Shown here piece after piece: positions 8,882-15,247 of a stretch of 17,961 bases of DNA. The stretch's first letter is position 1. Each line of letters opens with the position of its first letter. The notes beneath the pieces are model-generated. The model searched no databases. It worked only from the letters and a program-made list of their open reading frames with translations, and was not told the origin of the DNA. Origin of the DNA: CALAED01 sp937891035 (GTDB taxonomy: Bacteria > Actinomycetota > Actinomycetes > Streptosporangiales > Streptosporangiaceae); the NCBI GenBank assembly GCA_035642125.1, contig DASQSZ010000125.1, positions 1 to 17,961 of the forward strand, in the 5' to 3' direction. The translations under genes were made by a program, and so were the position numbers.

Positions 8882-9125
8882 GGTCGCTCCGCACGACGTC
8901 CCCCGGGCGCGCCTCGACCAGGCAGGCGCGCAGTCCAGGCCGGTCGTTCACCGTGACCAGGCAGTCGAAGCACACGCCGATGCCGCAAAACAGCCCGCGC
9001 GGCCGGCCCGCCACCCGGGTGCGGCGCCACGACCTGATCCCGACGGCGACGAGCGCGGCGCCGACCGTCTGACCGGCGGTCACCCGGACCGGCCGTCCGT
9101 CAAAGGTGATCTCGAACTCGCTCAT
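8871..9125 (-). CDS. D-hydroxyproline dehydrogenase gamma subunit, small [2Fe-2S] protein
   Basis: An 84-residue ferredoxin-like subunit (HcnA/Fer2_4 type). The start of the beta-grasp fold (MSEFEITFDGRPVRVTAGQT) leads to the cluster motif GLFCGIGVCFDCLVTV, with the fourth ligand in RACLV, giving C47, C52, C55 and C68. That spacing is typical of plant-type [2Fe-2S] proteins. It probably relays electrons between the flavin subunits. ATG 9125-9123 is preferred over an in-frame start six codons upstream because it begins exactly at the conserved strand. GGGGAA eight bases upstream is a moderate ribosome binding site. The ATG overlaps the stop of an upstream 23-codon mini-ORF as ATGA, and its own 3' end overlaps the alpha gene by 11 bp. 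Confidence 0.9.
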   Translation of the reverse strand: MSEFEITFDGRPVRVTAGQTVGAALVAVGIRSWRRTRVAGRPRGLFCGIGVCFDCLVTVNDRPGLRACLVEARPGDVVRSDHAT

Positions 9126-9193
9126 GGTGTGTTCCCCGCGCAAGCCTCGGCGCGCTCATACTGAGCCTCCCGCGCATGCCGCGGCGCGCTCAT
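9122..9193 (-). CDS. 23-codon mini-ORF linking the beta and gamma genes (hypothetical)
   Basis: A frame starting at ATG 9193-9191, overlapping the TGA of the beta gene as ATGA, ends at TGA 9124-9122, which overlaps the ATG of the gamma gene, again as ATGA. It encodes MSAPRHAREAQYERAEACAG plus NTP. No ribosome binding site of its own is obvious, so it would depend on ribosomes finishing the beta gene. It would fill the only gap of the otherwise overlapping dehydrogenase genes and could couple translation. The peptide has no recognised relatives. It lies on a 34-bp tandem duplication, so it may instead be a by-product of that duplication. Confidence 0.35.
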   Translation of the reverse strand: MSAPRHAREAQYERAEACAGNTP

Positions 9194-9202
9194 GTTGGGG
9201 TC
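9135..9202. repeat. 34-bp imperfect tandem duplication spanning the 3' end of the beta gene
   Basis: Copies at 9135-9168 and 9169-9202 match at 26 of 34 positions by hand alignment, and at 23 of the first 25. The right copy covers the last codons and stop of the beta gene, while the left copy lies between beta and gamma. Both contain GCGGCGCGCTCAT-like cores, so each copy reads ATGAGCGCGCCG on the minus strand; in the left copy this ATG is not in the mini-ORF frame. Confidence 0.7.
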
Positions 9203-10365
9203 CCGGTGAACCGGTCGGGGCGGAACGGGACCAGGTCGATGTCCGGAGACGCGCCGGTGAGGCTCTGCGCGATCAAGTATCCGGTCGCCGCGGCCAGCCC
9301 GATGCCGCCGCCTTCGTGGCCGCACGCGTGCAGCAGCCCGGGGGCGCGCGGGTCGGCGCCGATGATCGGCAGGTGATCGGGGCTGTAGGGGCGGAAGCCG
9401 CAGTACGCGCGGATCGCGGTGACCTCGGCGAGCGCGGGGAACAGGGCGATCGCCTGGCGGGCCAGCCGGCGCAGCACGGGCAGCGAGATCGTCCGGTCGA
9501 AACCGACCCGCTCCCTGCTCGCGCCGATCAGCACGGTGCCCGCCCGGGTGCCTTCGACCACGGCCGAGCTTTCCAGGCCGGCCTCGTCGCTTACGACATT
9601 TGACATGTATTGAGCGGTATAGACCTTATGTCGGATGAGCGGCACGCCCGCCCGAGCGGCCAACGGCTCGGTGACCAAAATGAACCCACGGCGCGGCTCG
9701 ATCGGCAGGTGCACCCCGGCCAGCCGTGCCGTGTCGCCGCCCCATGTGCCCGTCGCGTTGACAACCGCACCGGCGCTGATCTCGCCGTCGGTGCCGGTCC
9801 GGACGCCCGTGATCCGCCCGCCCGAGGTCAGGAGGCCGGTGACGGTCACGCCGGTCAGCAGGCGCGTACCGTGGCGTTCGCGCGCGGCGCGCAGCAGGTG
9901 CGCGGCGGCGAGCATTGGCTGCACCTGCGCGTCCTGCGGGTAGAACATCCCACCGGCGAAGTCAGGGGCGAGATAAGGCTCATAGCTCGCGAGCCCGGCG
10001 GGGCCGACGACCTCCACCGCGTCGACGTCACCTGCCGCTCGCTGCCGGGCGGCGAAGTCCCGCAGCCCGTCGAGCGCGGCGTCGGTGCCGGCGACGACCA
10101 AGCCGCCTTTGGCCTCGTACTCGAACACGTCGCCAAGCTCCGTCGCCAGCTCGCGCCACAGCCGGATGGACAGCTGGGCCAAGCACAGCTCGGGTCCGGG
10201 GGCTCGGTCCGAGATGAGAATGTTGCCCTCTCCGGCGCCGCTGGTGCCGCCGGCGACCGGCCCACGATCCACGACGGTGACCGCCAGCCCGGCCTGGGCG
10301 GCGTAGTAAGCACAGACGGCGCCGATCACACCGGCCCCGACGATCACAACGTCCGGACTCACCAC
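9190..10365 (-). CDS. D-hydroxyproline dehydrogenase beta subunit (DAO-family FAD oxidoreductase)
   Basis: The product is a 391-residue glycine/sarcosine-oxidase-like flavoprotein (HcnC/OoxB type) that probably carries the amine-oxidising site. An N-terminal Rossmann motif VVIVGAGVIGAVCAYYAAQA (6-25) is followed by GGTSGAGEGNI (39-49), the central NATGTWGGDTARLAG segment and the C-terminal GHEGGGIGLAAATG FAD-closing motif. It is the first gene of the operon. The start is GTG 10365 or the immediately following GTG 10362; neither has a clear ribosome binding site. An A+T-rich AGATTTTACT lies 6-15 bases upstream and could be a -10 for a leaderless or very short leader transcript. Its promoter faces xseA across 85 bp. 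Confidence 0.9.
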   Translation of the reverse strand: MVSPDVVIVGAGVIGAVCAYYAAQAGLAVTVVDRGPVAGGTSGAGEGNILISDRAPGPELCLAQLSIRLWRELATELGDVFEYEAKGGLVVAGTDAALDGLRDFAARQRAAGDVDAVEVVGPAGLASYEPYLAPDFAGGMFYPQDAQVQPMLAAAHLLRAARERHGTRLLTGVTVTGLLTSGGRITGVRTGTDGEISAGAVVNATGTWGGDTARLAGVHLPIEPRRGFILVTEPLAARAGVPLIRHKVYTAQYMSNVVSDEAGLESSAVVEGTRAGTVLIGASRERVGFDRTISLPVLRRLARQAIALFPALAEVTAIRAYCGFRPYSPDHLPIIGADPRAPGLLHACGHEGGGIGLAAATGYLIAQSLTGASPDIDLVPFRPDRFTGTPT

Positions 10366-10450
10366 TCTCAGTAAAATCTCACCCGCGCCGGATCACCACA
10401 AGACCGCCGGGCCGCCCGTCTTGCTCGCGGGGTTGCCATAGGCTCCCTGC
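10366..10450. promoter_or_regulatory. Divergent promoter region between the hydroxyproline operon and xseA
   Basis: This 85-bp gap must hold the promoters of both the leftward operon and rightward xseA. Leftward, the minus strand shows the A+T-rich GATTTT seven bases before GTG 10365, with TTGTGG 17 bases further upstream as a weak -35 candidate. Rightward, TAGGCT ends six bases before the xseA ATG. No clear operator dyad was found, and no regulator gene is encoded within the operon. Confidence 0.35.
10439..10444 (+). promoter_or_regulatory. Predicted -10 element of xseA (leaderless start)
   Basis: TAGGCT fits TANNNT and ends six bases before ATG 10451. No good ribosome binding site precedes that ATG. 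The -35 region is not recognisable at the usual 16-19 base spacing. Confidence 0.45.
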
Positions 10451-11683
10451 ATGGCGCTCGAGACCTCGGCGGAGTCTCCCGTACCGGTCCGCACGGTGCT
10501 GCAACTGGTCGGGGGCTGGATCACCCGGCTGGGCCGGATCTGGGTGGAAGGCCAGATCACCGAGCTCAACCGGCGCGCCGGGACCGTCTACTTCACCCTG
10601 CGGGACCCGGTCGCCAACATGTCCGTGCGCGTCGTGTGCCCCCGCACCGTCTGTGACGAGGCCGGCCCGTCGGTCGCCGACGGGGCCCGCGTCGTCGTCC
10701 ACGCCAAGCCCGATTTCTACGTCAACCGCGGGTCGTTCGCCCTGGCGGCCGTCCAGATCAGGCCGGTCGGCGTGGGCGAGTTGCTGGCCCGCCTCGAGCG
10801 GTTGAAGGGGCTGCTCACCGCCGAAGGGCTGTTCAGGCCCGAGCGCAAACGGCCGCTGCCGTTCCTGCCGGGCCGGGTCGGCCTGATCTGCGGCCGCGAC
10901 TCGGCCGCCGAACGCGACGTGCTCGAAAACGCCCGGCGCCGCTGGCCGGCGGTGCGGTTCACCGTGGAGAACACCGCCGTCCAGGGTTCGTACGCGGTCC
11001 CCGAGATCTTGGAGGCGCTGCGCACGCTGGACGCCGATCCGCACATCGACGTGATCATCATTGCCAGGGGCGGCGGCTCGGTCGAGGATCTGCTGCCGTT
11101 CTCCGACGAGGCGCTGGTACGCGCCGTCGCCGCCGCCCGAACCCCGGTGGTGAGCGCCATCGGCCACGAGCAGGACGCGCCGCTGCTCGATTACGTCGCC
11201 GACGTGCGCGCCTCGACGCCGACCGACGCCGCGAAGAAGGTCGTACCGGACGTACGAGAGCAGGCACAGATCGTCCGGCAGCTGCGCGACCGCGCCCGGC
11301 GCTGCCTGCTCGGCCGCGTCGAGCGGGAGCTGGCCTGGCTGGCCGCGACCCGGTCCAGGCCCGCGCTGGCCGATCCGGTACGGGAGGTCGAACGCCAGGA
11401 AGAACGGGTGCTCGCGCTGCGCGACCGGGCCAGGCGCTGCCTATCCGGCGCGCTGGACGCCGCCGTCGGCGAGCTGTCGCACACCAGGGCCCGGCTGACC
11501 TCGCTGTCCCCCGCGGCCACGCTGGAGCGCGGCTACGCGATCGTGCAGCGCCCGGACGACACGGTGGTCCTGGCCGCCGCCGACGTCGCCATCGGCGACG
11601 AACTCCTGGTCAGGTTCGCCGACGGCCGCATCACGGCGACGGCCGGCGGTCCGGCCGATGACGACACCGCCGCCGGGGCCTGA
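10451..11683 (+). CDS. xseA: Exodeoxyribonuclease VII large subunit
   Basis: XseA is the catalytic subunit of exonuclease VII, which degrades single-stranded DNA from both ends into oligonucleotides. The 410-residue product has an N-terminal OB fold (about 12-105, including IWVEGQITEL and VYFTLRDP) and the catalytic domain with RGGGSVEDLLPFSDE (206-220) and GHEQDAPLLDYVADVRASTP (238-257). A long helical region binding XseB follows, ending in LERGYAIVQ and a short C-terminal strand region. Length is normal for the actinobacterial family. Its 3' end overlaps xseB by 26 bp if the longer xseB start is used. It keeps its usual xseB neighbour but is separated from the ispH/lipid-droplet pair by the hydroxyproline operon. 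Confidence 0.96.
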   Translation: MALETSAESPVPVRTVLQLVGGWITRLGRIWVEGQITELNRRAGTVYFTLRDPVANMSVRVVCPRTVCDEAGPSVADGARVVVHAKPDFYVNRGSFALAAVQIRPVGVGELLARLERLKGLLTAEGLFRPERKRPLPFLPGRVGLICGRDSAAERDVLENARRRWPAVRFTVENTAVQGSYAVPEILEALRTLDADPHIDVIIIARGGGSVEDLLPFSDEALVRAVAAARTPVVSAIGHEQDAPLLDYVADVRASTPTDAAKKVVPDVREQAQIVRQLRDRARRCLLGRVERELAWLAATRSRPALADPVREVERQEERVLALRDRARRCLSGALDAAVGELSHTRARLTSLSPAATLERGYAIVQRPDDTVVLAAADVAIGDELLVRFADGRITATAGGPADDDTAAGA

Positions 11684-12020
11684 GCCGCTCGCTCTCCAGG
11701 CGAAGGGGGATGGTTCTAGGCTGGCATGTGTGGTGGAGGAGAAGCTGGAGCTGTCGTACGAGCGGGCGCGCGACGAGCTGGCCGAGGTCGTCCGCAAGCT
11801 CGAGGCCGGTGGGCTCACCTTGGAGGAGTCGCTCAGCCTGTGGGAGCGGGGCGAACGGCTGGCCGCGGTCTGCGAGGAGTGGCTCGAGGGCACCCGGGCC
11901 CGGCTGTCGGCGGCATTGGCGGCCGCCCCCAAGGCGGAGCGGCAGGACGGCCCGCGACAAGGCGGCGGCCGGCAGAACGGGGGGCCGCAAGACGACGGCC
12001 GGCCGGAGACCCCGTTCTAG
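11658..12020 (+). CDS. xseB: Exodeoxyribonuclease VII small subunit
   Basis: XseB is the small helical subunit that wraps the XseA arm. The core LSYERARDELAEVVRKLEAG and the adjoining LTLEESLSLWERGERLAAVC segment are diagnostic. ATG 11658 gives 120 residues and a 26-bp overlap with xseA. GTG 11730 (or the next GTG, 11733) gives about 96 residues, closer to the usual family start just before the helical core; it is preceded by TAGGCT at leaderless spacing. I list the longer form, but the first 24 residues look unconserved and I think the shorter is at least as likely. The C-terminal 30 residues are Gln/Gly/Arg-rich and beyond the normal family end. Confidence 0.93.
   Translation: MTTPPPGPEPLALQAKGDGSRLACVVEEKLELSYERARDELAEVVRKLEAGGLTLEESLSLWERGERLAAVCEEWLEGTRARLSAALAAAPKAERQDGPRQGGGRQNGGPQDDGRPETPF
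11717..11722 (+). promoter_or_regulatory. Predicted -10 element supporting the GTG 11730 start of xseB
   Basis: TAGGCT is the same hexamer as upstream of xseA and ends seven bases before GTG 11730. If real, xseB has its own leaderless transcript in addition to read-through from xseA. No -35 is evident. Confidence 0.35.
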
Positions 12021-12083
12021 GGCGCCTTCGCGACTTCGCACCCGCCTTAGATCCGTTCGGACTTCACGGCCCACGTGGGGCTT

Positions 12084-12686
12084 TTAGGGCTGTGACTGGG
12101 GCTTGAGCTGCGGTCGCAGCGCTGCGGCGAGCGCGGCGAGTTCGTCGTAGGACGCCGTTCCCGTCACGACGATCGTGACGCCGGGAAGTCGGCGGGCCAG
12201 CGAGTACTGCCTTTTGTCCGGCCGGTGGTAGCGCTCCCAGGTGGCGCCGGCCACCTGCTGCGCTCCCACGGGCCGGTCCCGGTTGGTCATGCGCGGCACG
12301 AAGGCGGCAGGATCTTCGTCGCTCTCCTCGACCGCCGCGTACCCGCCGAGCACGGTGCGGAACCCCAGGTGCCAGGCCACCGGGCCGTCCCCCGGCGTCC
12401 CAGTGATCCGGGAACTGGTGACCAGCCAGCCCGCGGGCAACCCGCGCGGGACGTACGTCTGGTACGGCGCCACGGCACGGAGCCGGGCGGCCTGCTGGGT
12501 GATGTCGACGCGCGAAGGGGCCGCTGGTCCGTCTGGTCGCACGACGAACAGCCAGATCAACGCGACCAGGCCGCCGCACGCCCCCGCCGCGGTGGTGTAC
12601 TGCCGGCCGCCGCCGCGCAGCCGCTCGGCCTCGGCCGGCGGGCGCGACGGCCGTGCGGGGGTCCGCGCGCGCAGCCGCGGCCTCAC
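12084..12686 (-). CDS. DUF4245 domain membrane-anchored protein
   Basis: A 200-residue protein of unknown function. A basic N-terminal tail is followed by a single membrane segment (about 30-49, ending GGLVALIWLFVV). An extracytoplasmic domain follows with APYQTYVPRGLPAGWLVTSS and WERYHRPDKRQYSLARRL, typical of DUF4245 (Rv1100-like). GTG 12686-12684 overlaps the stop of the tetR-type gene as GTGA, so the two are probably co-translated. In Mycobacterium the DUF4245 gene lies next to glpX; here the regulator gene separates them. It converges on xseB with 63 bp between, where only a short CCCACGTGGG palindrome followed by TTTT is seen (about 12070-12085), a weak terminator candidate. Confidence 0.85.
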   Translation of the reverse strand: MRPRLRARTPARPSRPPAEAERLRGGGRQYTTAAGACGGLVALIWLFVVRPDGPAAPSRVDITQQAARLRAVAPYQTYVPRGLPAGWLVTSSRITGTPGDGPVAWHLGFRTVLGGYAAVEESDEDPAAFVPRMTNRDRPVGAQQVAGATWERYHRPDKRQYSLARRLPGVTIVVTGTASYDELAALAAALRPQLKPQSQP

Positions 12687-13303
12687 GGGCGGCTCGTACG
12701 CGGGTTCCGGATCGTCTCCACAATGCCCAGGCAGTCGTCGGCGAGCCGGCGGGAGGCCGCCTCGTCGTCGCTTTGCGAGATCTCCGAGACCGCCCCGGCC
12801 ATCGCGCCGGTGAGCACGACCGCCAGCGCCTCGTCCACGCCGTCCTCGGTGTGGAAGAGCGCGGCGTTGCGGCCGGCCCAGGTGCGCATCCGGTCGCGCA
12901 TGACCCGGTCGAAACCCGGGGGTCCGTCACCCGACATGAACAACCGCGAGACGTCCCGCTCGGCCAGACACCCGTCGAGGTAGGCGCGCGCGCCGGCGGT
13001 GAAAAGGCGCATCGGGTCGGACTCGCCCGAGTCGCGAGCTCGGCGGACCGCCTCCCTCGTGCGCTCCTGCTGCCGGCTTTGGAACTCCTCGTAGAGGGTG
13101 AGGTAGAGGTCAGCTTTGCCGTTGAAATGGTGATATAGGCTGCCGACGCTGGCCCCGGCCCGTGCCACGATGTCCGTCACCGCCGCCTGGGCGAAGCCGG
13201 CCTCGACGAACACCTCTCTCGCCGCCGACAGCAGGGCGCTGCGGGTCGCGGCACCTCGGTCGGAGATCCGCAGGGGGTGCGGGGCGGCCGCTTCCGTACT
13301 CAT
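12683..13303 (-). CDS. TetR/AcrR family transcriptional regulator
   Basis: A 206-residue repressor-type protein. The N-terminal helix RSALLSAAREVFVEAGF and the helix-turn-helix AVTDIVARAGASVGSLYHHF (about 41-60) followed by NGKADLYLTLYEEF are classic TetR. The C-terminal ligand domain (about 75-206) is not assignable to a ligand. ATG 13303 is chosen over a start 18 codons upstream because TAATCT lies eight bases before it, suggesting a leaderless transcript, and because the upstream residues are unconserved in style. It diverges from glpX with 83 bp between the start codons and overlaps the DUF4245 gene downstream. Divergence makes autoregulation and control of glpX plausible, but no clear operator dyad was found. 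Confidence 0.93.
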   Translation of the reverse strand: MSTEAAAPHPLRISDRGAATRSALLSAAREVFVEAGFAQAAVTDIVARAGASVGSLYHHFNGKADLYLTLYEEFQSRQQERTREAVRRARDSGESDPMRLFTAGARAYLDGCLAERDVSRLFMSGDGPPGFDRVMRDRMRTWAGRNAALFHTEDGVDEALAVVLTGAMAGAVSEISQSDDEAASRRLADDCLGIVETIRNPRTSRP

Positions 13304-13311
13304 AGACGCAG

Positions 13312-13317
13312 AGATTA
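13312..13317 (-). promoter_or_regulatory. Predicted -10 element of the TetR-type gene (leaderless start)
   Basis: On the minus strand this is TAATCT, eight bases before ATG 13303, with no ribosome binding site in between. It overlaps the bases that would serve as -35 for the proposed glpX promoter, so the two promoters could not be occupied at the same time. Confidence 0.45.
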
Positions 13318-13336
13318 CGCCCTGCCAAGCGGGAAC

Positions 13337-13342
13337 TACGAT
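13337..13342 (+). promoter_or_regulatory. Possible -10 element of glpX
   Basis: TACGAT fits TANNNT, with a weak TTACGC 16 bases upstream as a -35 candidate. It would give a leader of roughly 38 bases, containing GGGGG (13372-13376) as a ribosome binding site ten bases before GTG 13387. Confidence 0.3.
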
Positions 13343-13386
13343 TCGAATGAGGCCCATGCCGACCGACCCTGGGGGCGATCAAACTC

Positions 13387-14427
13387 GTGACTGCCGAATC
13401 AACAGCATCCTCATCCTCACCGCTGGCGACCGCGCAGGACGCGCCGGACCGCAACCTCGCGATGGAGCTCGTGCGGGTCACCGAGGCGGCCGCCATGGCG
13501 GCGGCCCGATGGGTCGGCCGCGGCGACAAGAACGGCGCCGACGGCGCCGCCGTCAACGCGATGCGTCAGCTCATCAACACGGTCGCGATGCAGGGCGTCG
13601 TCGTCATCGGCGAGGGCGAGAAGGACAACGCGCCCATGCTCTTCAACGGTGAGCACGTCGGCGACGGCAGCGGTGCGGAGTGCGACGTGGCGGTCGACCC
13701 GATCGACGGCACCCGGCTGACCGCGCTCGGCATGAACAACGCCATCTCGGTGATCGCGGTGAGCGCCCGGGGCTCCATGTACGACCCGTCCGCGGTGTTC
13801 TATATGGAAAAGCTGGTAACCGGGCCTGAGGCGGCCGACGTGGTCGACATCGAGCGCCCTGTCGGCGACAACATCCGCGCCGTCGCCAAGGCGAAGGGGG
13901 CGTCTCCGCAGGGAGTGACGGTCGTCATCCTCGACCGGACGCGCCATGAGGCGATCGTCAAAGAGGTCCGCGAGGCGGGGGCCCGGATCAAGTTCATCAC
14001 CGACGGCGACGTGGCCGGCGCCATCATGGCCGCCCGGGAGGGCACCGGCGTCGACCTCCTGCTCGGCATCGGCGGCACGCCCGAGGGGATCATCGCGGCC
14101 TGCGCGATCAAGGCGCTCGGCGGGGTGATCCAGGGCCGGCTGTGGCCGCGCGACGACGCCGAACGGCGGCAGGCCGAGGACGCCGGCCACGACCTGTCCC
14201 GCGTGCTCACCACCGACGACCTGGTCACCTCCGATGACGTGTTCTTCGCCGCCACCGGGATCACCGACGGCGAGTTGGCCAACGGCGTGCGCTACCGCAA
14301 GGGCACCGCGTCCACGCACTCGCTGGTGATGCGGTCGCGCAGCGGGACCATCCGCCAGGTCCACAGCGAGCACCAGCTGGGAAAGCTCCGCGCCTACAGC
14401 GCCATCAACTTCGACGCCCCGTCCTAG
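13387..14427 (+). CDS. glpX: Class II fructose-1,6-bisphosphatase
   Basis: GlpX hydrolyses fructose 1,6-bisphosphate to fructose 6-phosphate in gluconeogenesis and is the main such enzyme in most actinobacteria. The 346-residue product has the family motifs GEGEKDNAPML (75-85), DPIDGTRL (104-111, the metal-binding core of this phosphatase superfamily) and GIGGTPEG (227-234). The first 20 residues are a Ser/Ala-rich non-conserved extension before DRNLAMELVRVTEAAA. GTG 13387 is the start, preceded by GGGGG at a ten-base spacing. It diverges from the TetR-type gene and converges on the DUF1707 gene (21-bp gap). The fumarase gene that usually follows glpX in this block is not present here. Confidence 0.96.
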   Translation: MTAESTASSSSPLATAQDAPDRNLAMELVRVTEAAAMAAARWVGRGDKNGADGAAVNAMRQLINTVAMQGVVVIGEGEKDNAPMLFNGEHVGDGSGAECDVAVDPIDGTRLTALGMNNAISVIAVSARGSMYDPSAVFYMEKLVTGPEAADVVDIERPVGDNIRAVAKAKGASPQGVTVVILDRTRHEAIVKEVREAGARIKFITDGDVAGAIMAAREGTGVDLLLGIGGTPEGIIAACAIKALGGVIQGRLWPRDDAERRQAEDAGHDLSRVLTTDDLVTSDDVFFAATGITDGELANGVRYRKGTASTHSLVMRSRSGTIRQVHSEHQLGKLRAYSAINFDAPS

Positions 14428-14448
14428 GAACGGTCTACGGCTACGGCC

Positions 14449-15075
14449 TTAGGACGTCTCGTACACCGGCGGCCGCCGGTGCACCCAGGCCCAGAACCCG
14501 CGGCGCGGCGGGCGGGCCACGATGCTGCCGCTGCGCACCGATCCGGTCACCTTGACGCGTAGGAAGGACGCCGGAGCCGGACCCGCCGCCTTGGGCGTGC
14601 GTACCTTGACGGTCCCGCTCCTGACCTTCACCTCGTCGGTGTCCACTTCGATGCCGGGCTTGGTCACGATCGTCAGGCTGCCGCTCTTGACCGTGGCCGT
14701 GATCCGCAGCGTCGAGTTGCTGATCTGAGCCGTGGTCAGGTCCAGCTTCACGCTGCCACTGGCCACCGAGACCTCCAGGGCTCGCGGCACCACCCACCGG
14801 CCGTTCTGCTTCGCGCTGCCGCTGCCGACCTCGATCCGCACCACGTCCTTGGCCGTGGGCACCGGCCGGCCCTCCGAGGTCGCCGGCAGATCGATGACAA
14901 GCGCCGCGAGCTCGCCGTCCGTGCGGGCGGACAGTGCCTTGCCCAGCCGATCATCCAGCTCGTCAAGGGTGAGCCGACCGTCGCCGGCGGCGATCCGCAG
15001 CTGCTCGGCGACCCGCTCCCGGTCCGCATCGGAGGCCCTCGTTACGGGGCGATCCGGGGAGATCTCGTGCGTCAT
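14449..15075 (-). CDS. DUF1707 protein with DUF4097-like beta domain
   Basis: A 208-residue protein of unknown function. Residues about 13-65 are the DUF1707 helical module (ASDADRERVAEQLRIAAGDG, then LTLDELDDRLGKAL and ELAALVIDLP). Residues about 75-190 are repetitive beta strands with alternating SGSVKL, KSGSLTI, RSGTVKV and RSGSIVA units, the DUF4097-like adhesin-style solenoid. No membrane segment or signal peptide is seen, so it is probably cytoplasmic. ATG 15075 is chosen because DUF1707 proteins begin just before this module; the 110 upstream in-frame codons look non-coding. TACTGG seven bases before the ATG is an imperfect -10 at leaderless spacing. It lies downstream of the RHS gene on the same strand, 172 bp away, and I see nothing that makes it an immunity protein. 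Confidence 0.85.
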   Translation of the reverse strand: MTHEISPDRPVTRASDADRERVAEQLRIAAGDGRLTLDELDDRLGKALSARTDGELAALVIDLPATSEGRPVPTAKDVVRIEVGSGSAKQNGRWVVPRALEVSVASGSVKLDLTTAQISNSTLRITATVKSGSLTIVTKPGIEVDTDEVKVRSGTVKVRTPKAAGPAPASFLRVKVTGSVRSGSIVARPPRRGFWAWVHRRPPVYETS

Positions 15076-15181
15076 GGTGAGTCCAGTATGCGCTTGCGCC
15101 GCCGCCGCGGCGAGGGCGCTAAACGCCCGGAACAGGCCGACCGCTGATTTACCTCCCAAACTCCGAGGTCGGCACGGGCAC

Positions 15182-15214
15182 CTGGGTGCCGCCCCCGGCG
15201 CGGGCGGCACCCGG
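15182..15214. terminator. Strong GC hairpin with a T-run on the plus-strand side
   Basis: GGGTGCCGCCC (15184-15194) and GGGCGGCACCC (15202-15212) form a perfect 11-bp stem around a 7-base loop, extendable by a T:G and a C:G pair. TTTTGT follows at 15215-15220 on the plus strand. Both neighbouring genes are on the minus strand, where the hairpin lacks a T-run. It may stop the RHS transcript as a T-less actinobacterial terminator, or stop antisense transcription entering the RHS gene. Confidence 0.6.
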
Positions 15215-15247
15215 TTTTGTGTCCGTGATCCGGCAGCCGGCCGGCGA

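Noticed and set aside
7598..8956. 452-codon plus-strand open frame opposite the dehydrogenase alpha subunit gene
   Set aside because: Its protein is a Gly/Arg/Pro/His-rich shadow; the minus strand has FAD motifs and [2Fe-2S] ligands.
7427..10365. Reading the three-subunit oxidoreductase as HCN synthase (HcnABC) or opine oxidase
   Set aside because: Subunit types are the same, but the adjoining two-cysteine epimerase and DHDPS-family gene fit hydroxyproline breakdown much better.
10379..11167. 262-codon minus-strand open frame opposite xseA
   Set aside because: Antisense shadow of xseA, with a Gly/Asp/Arg-rich product lacking any family features.
12069..12085. Intrinsic terminator between xseB and the DUF4245 gene
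   Set aside because: The CCCACGTGGG palindrome is followed by only four T and would need a tiny loop, so it is mentioned as weak and not listed as a terminator.
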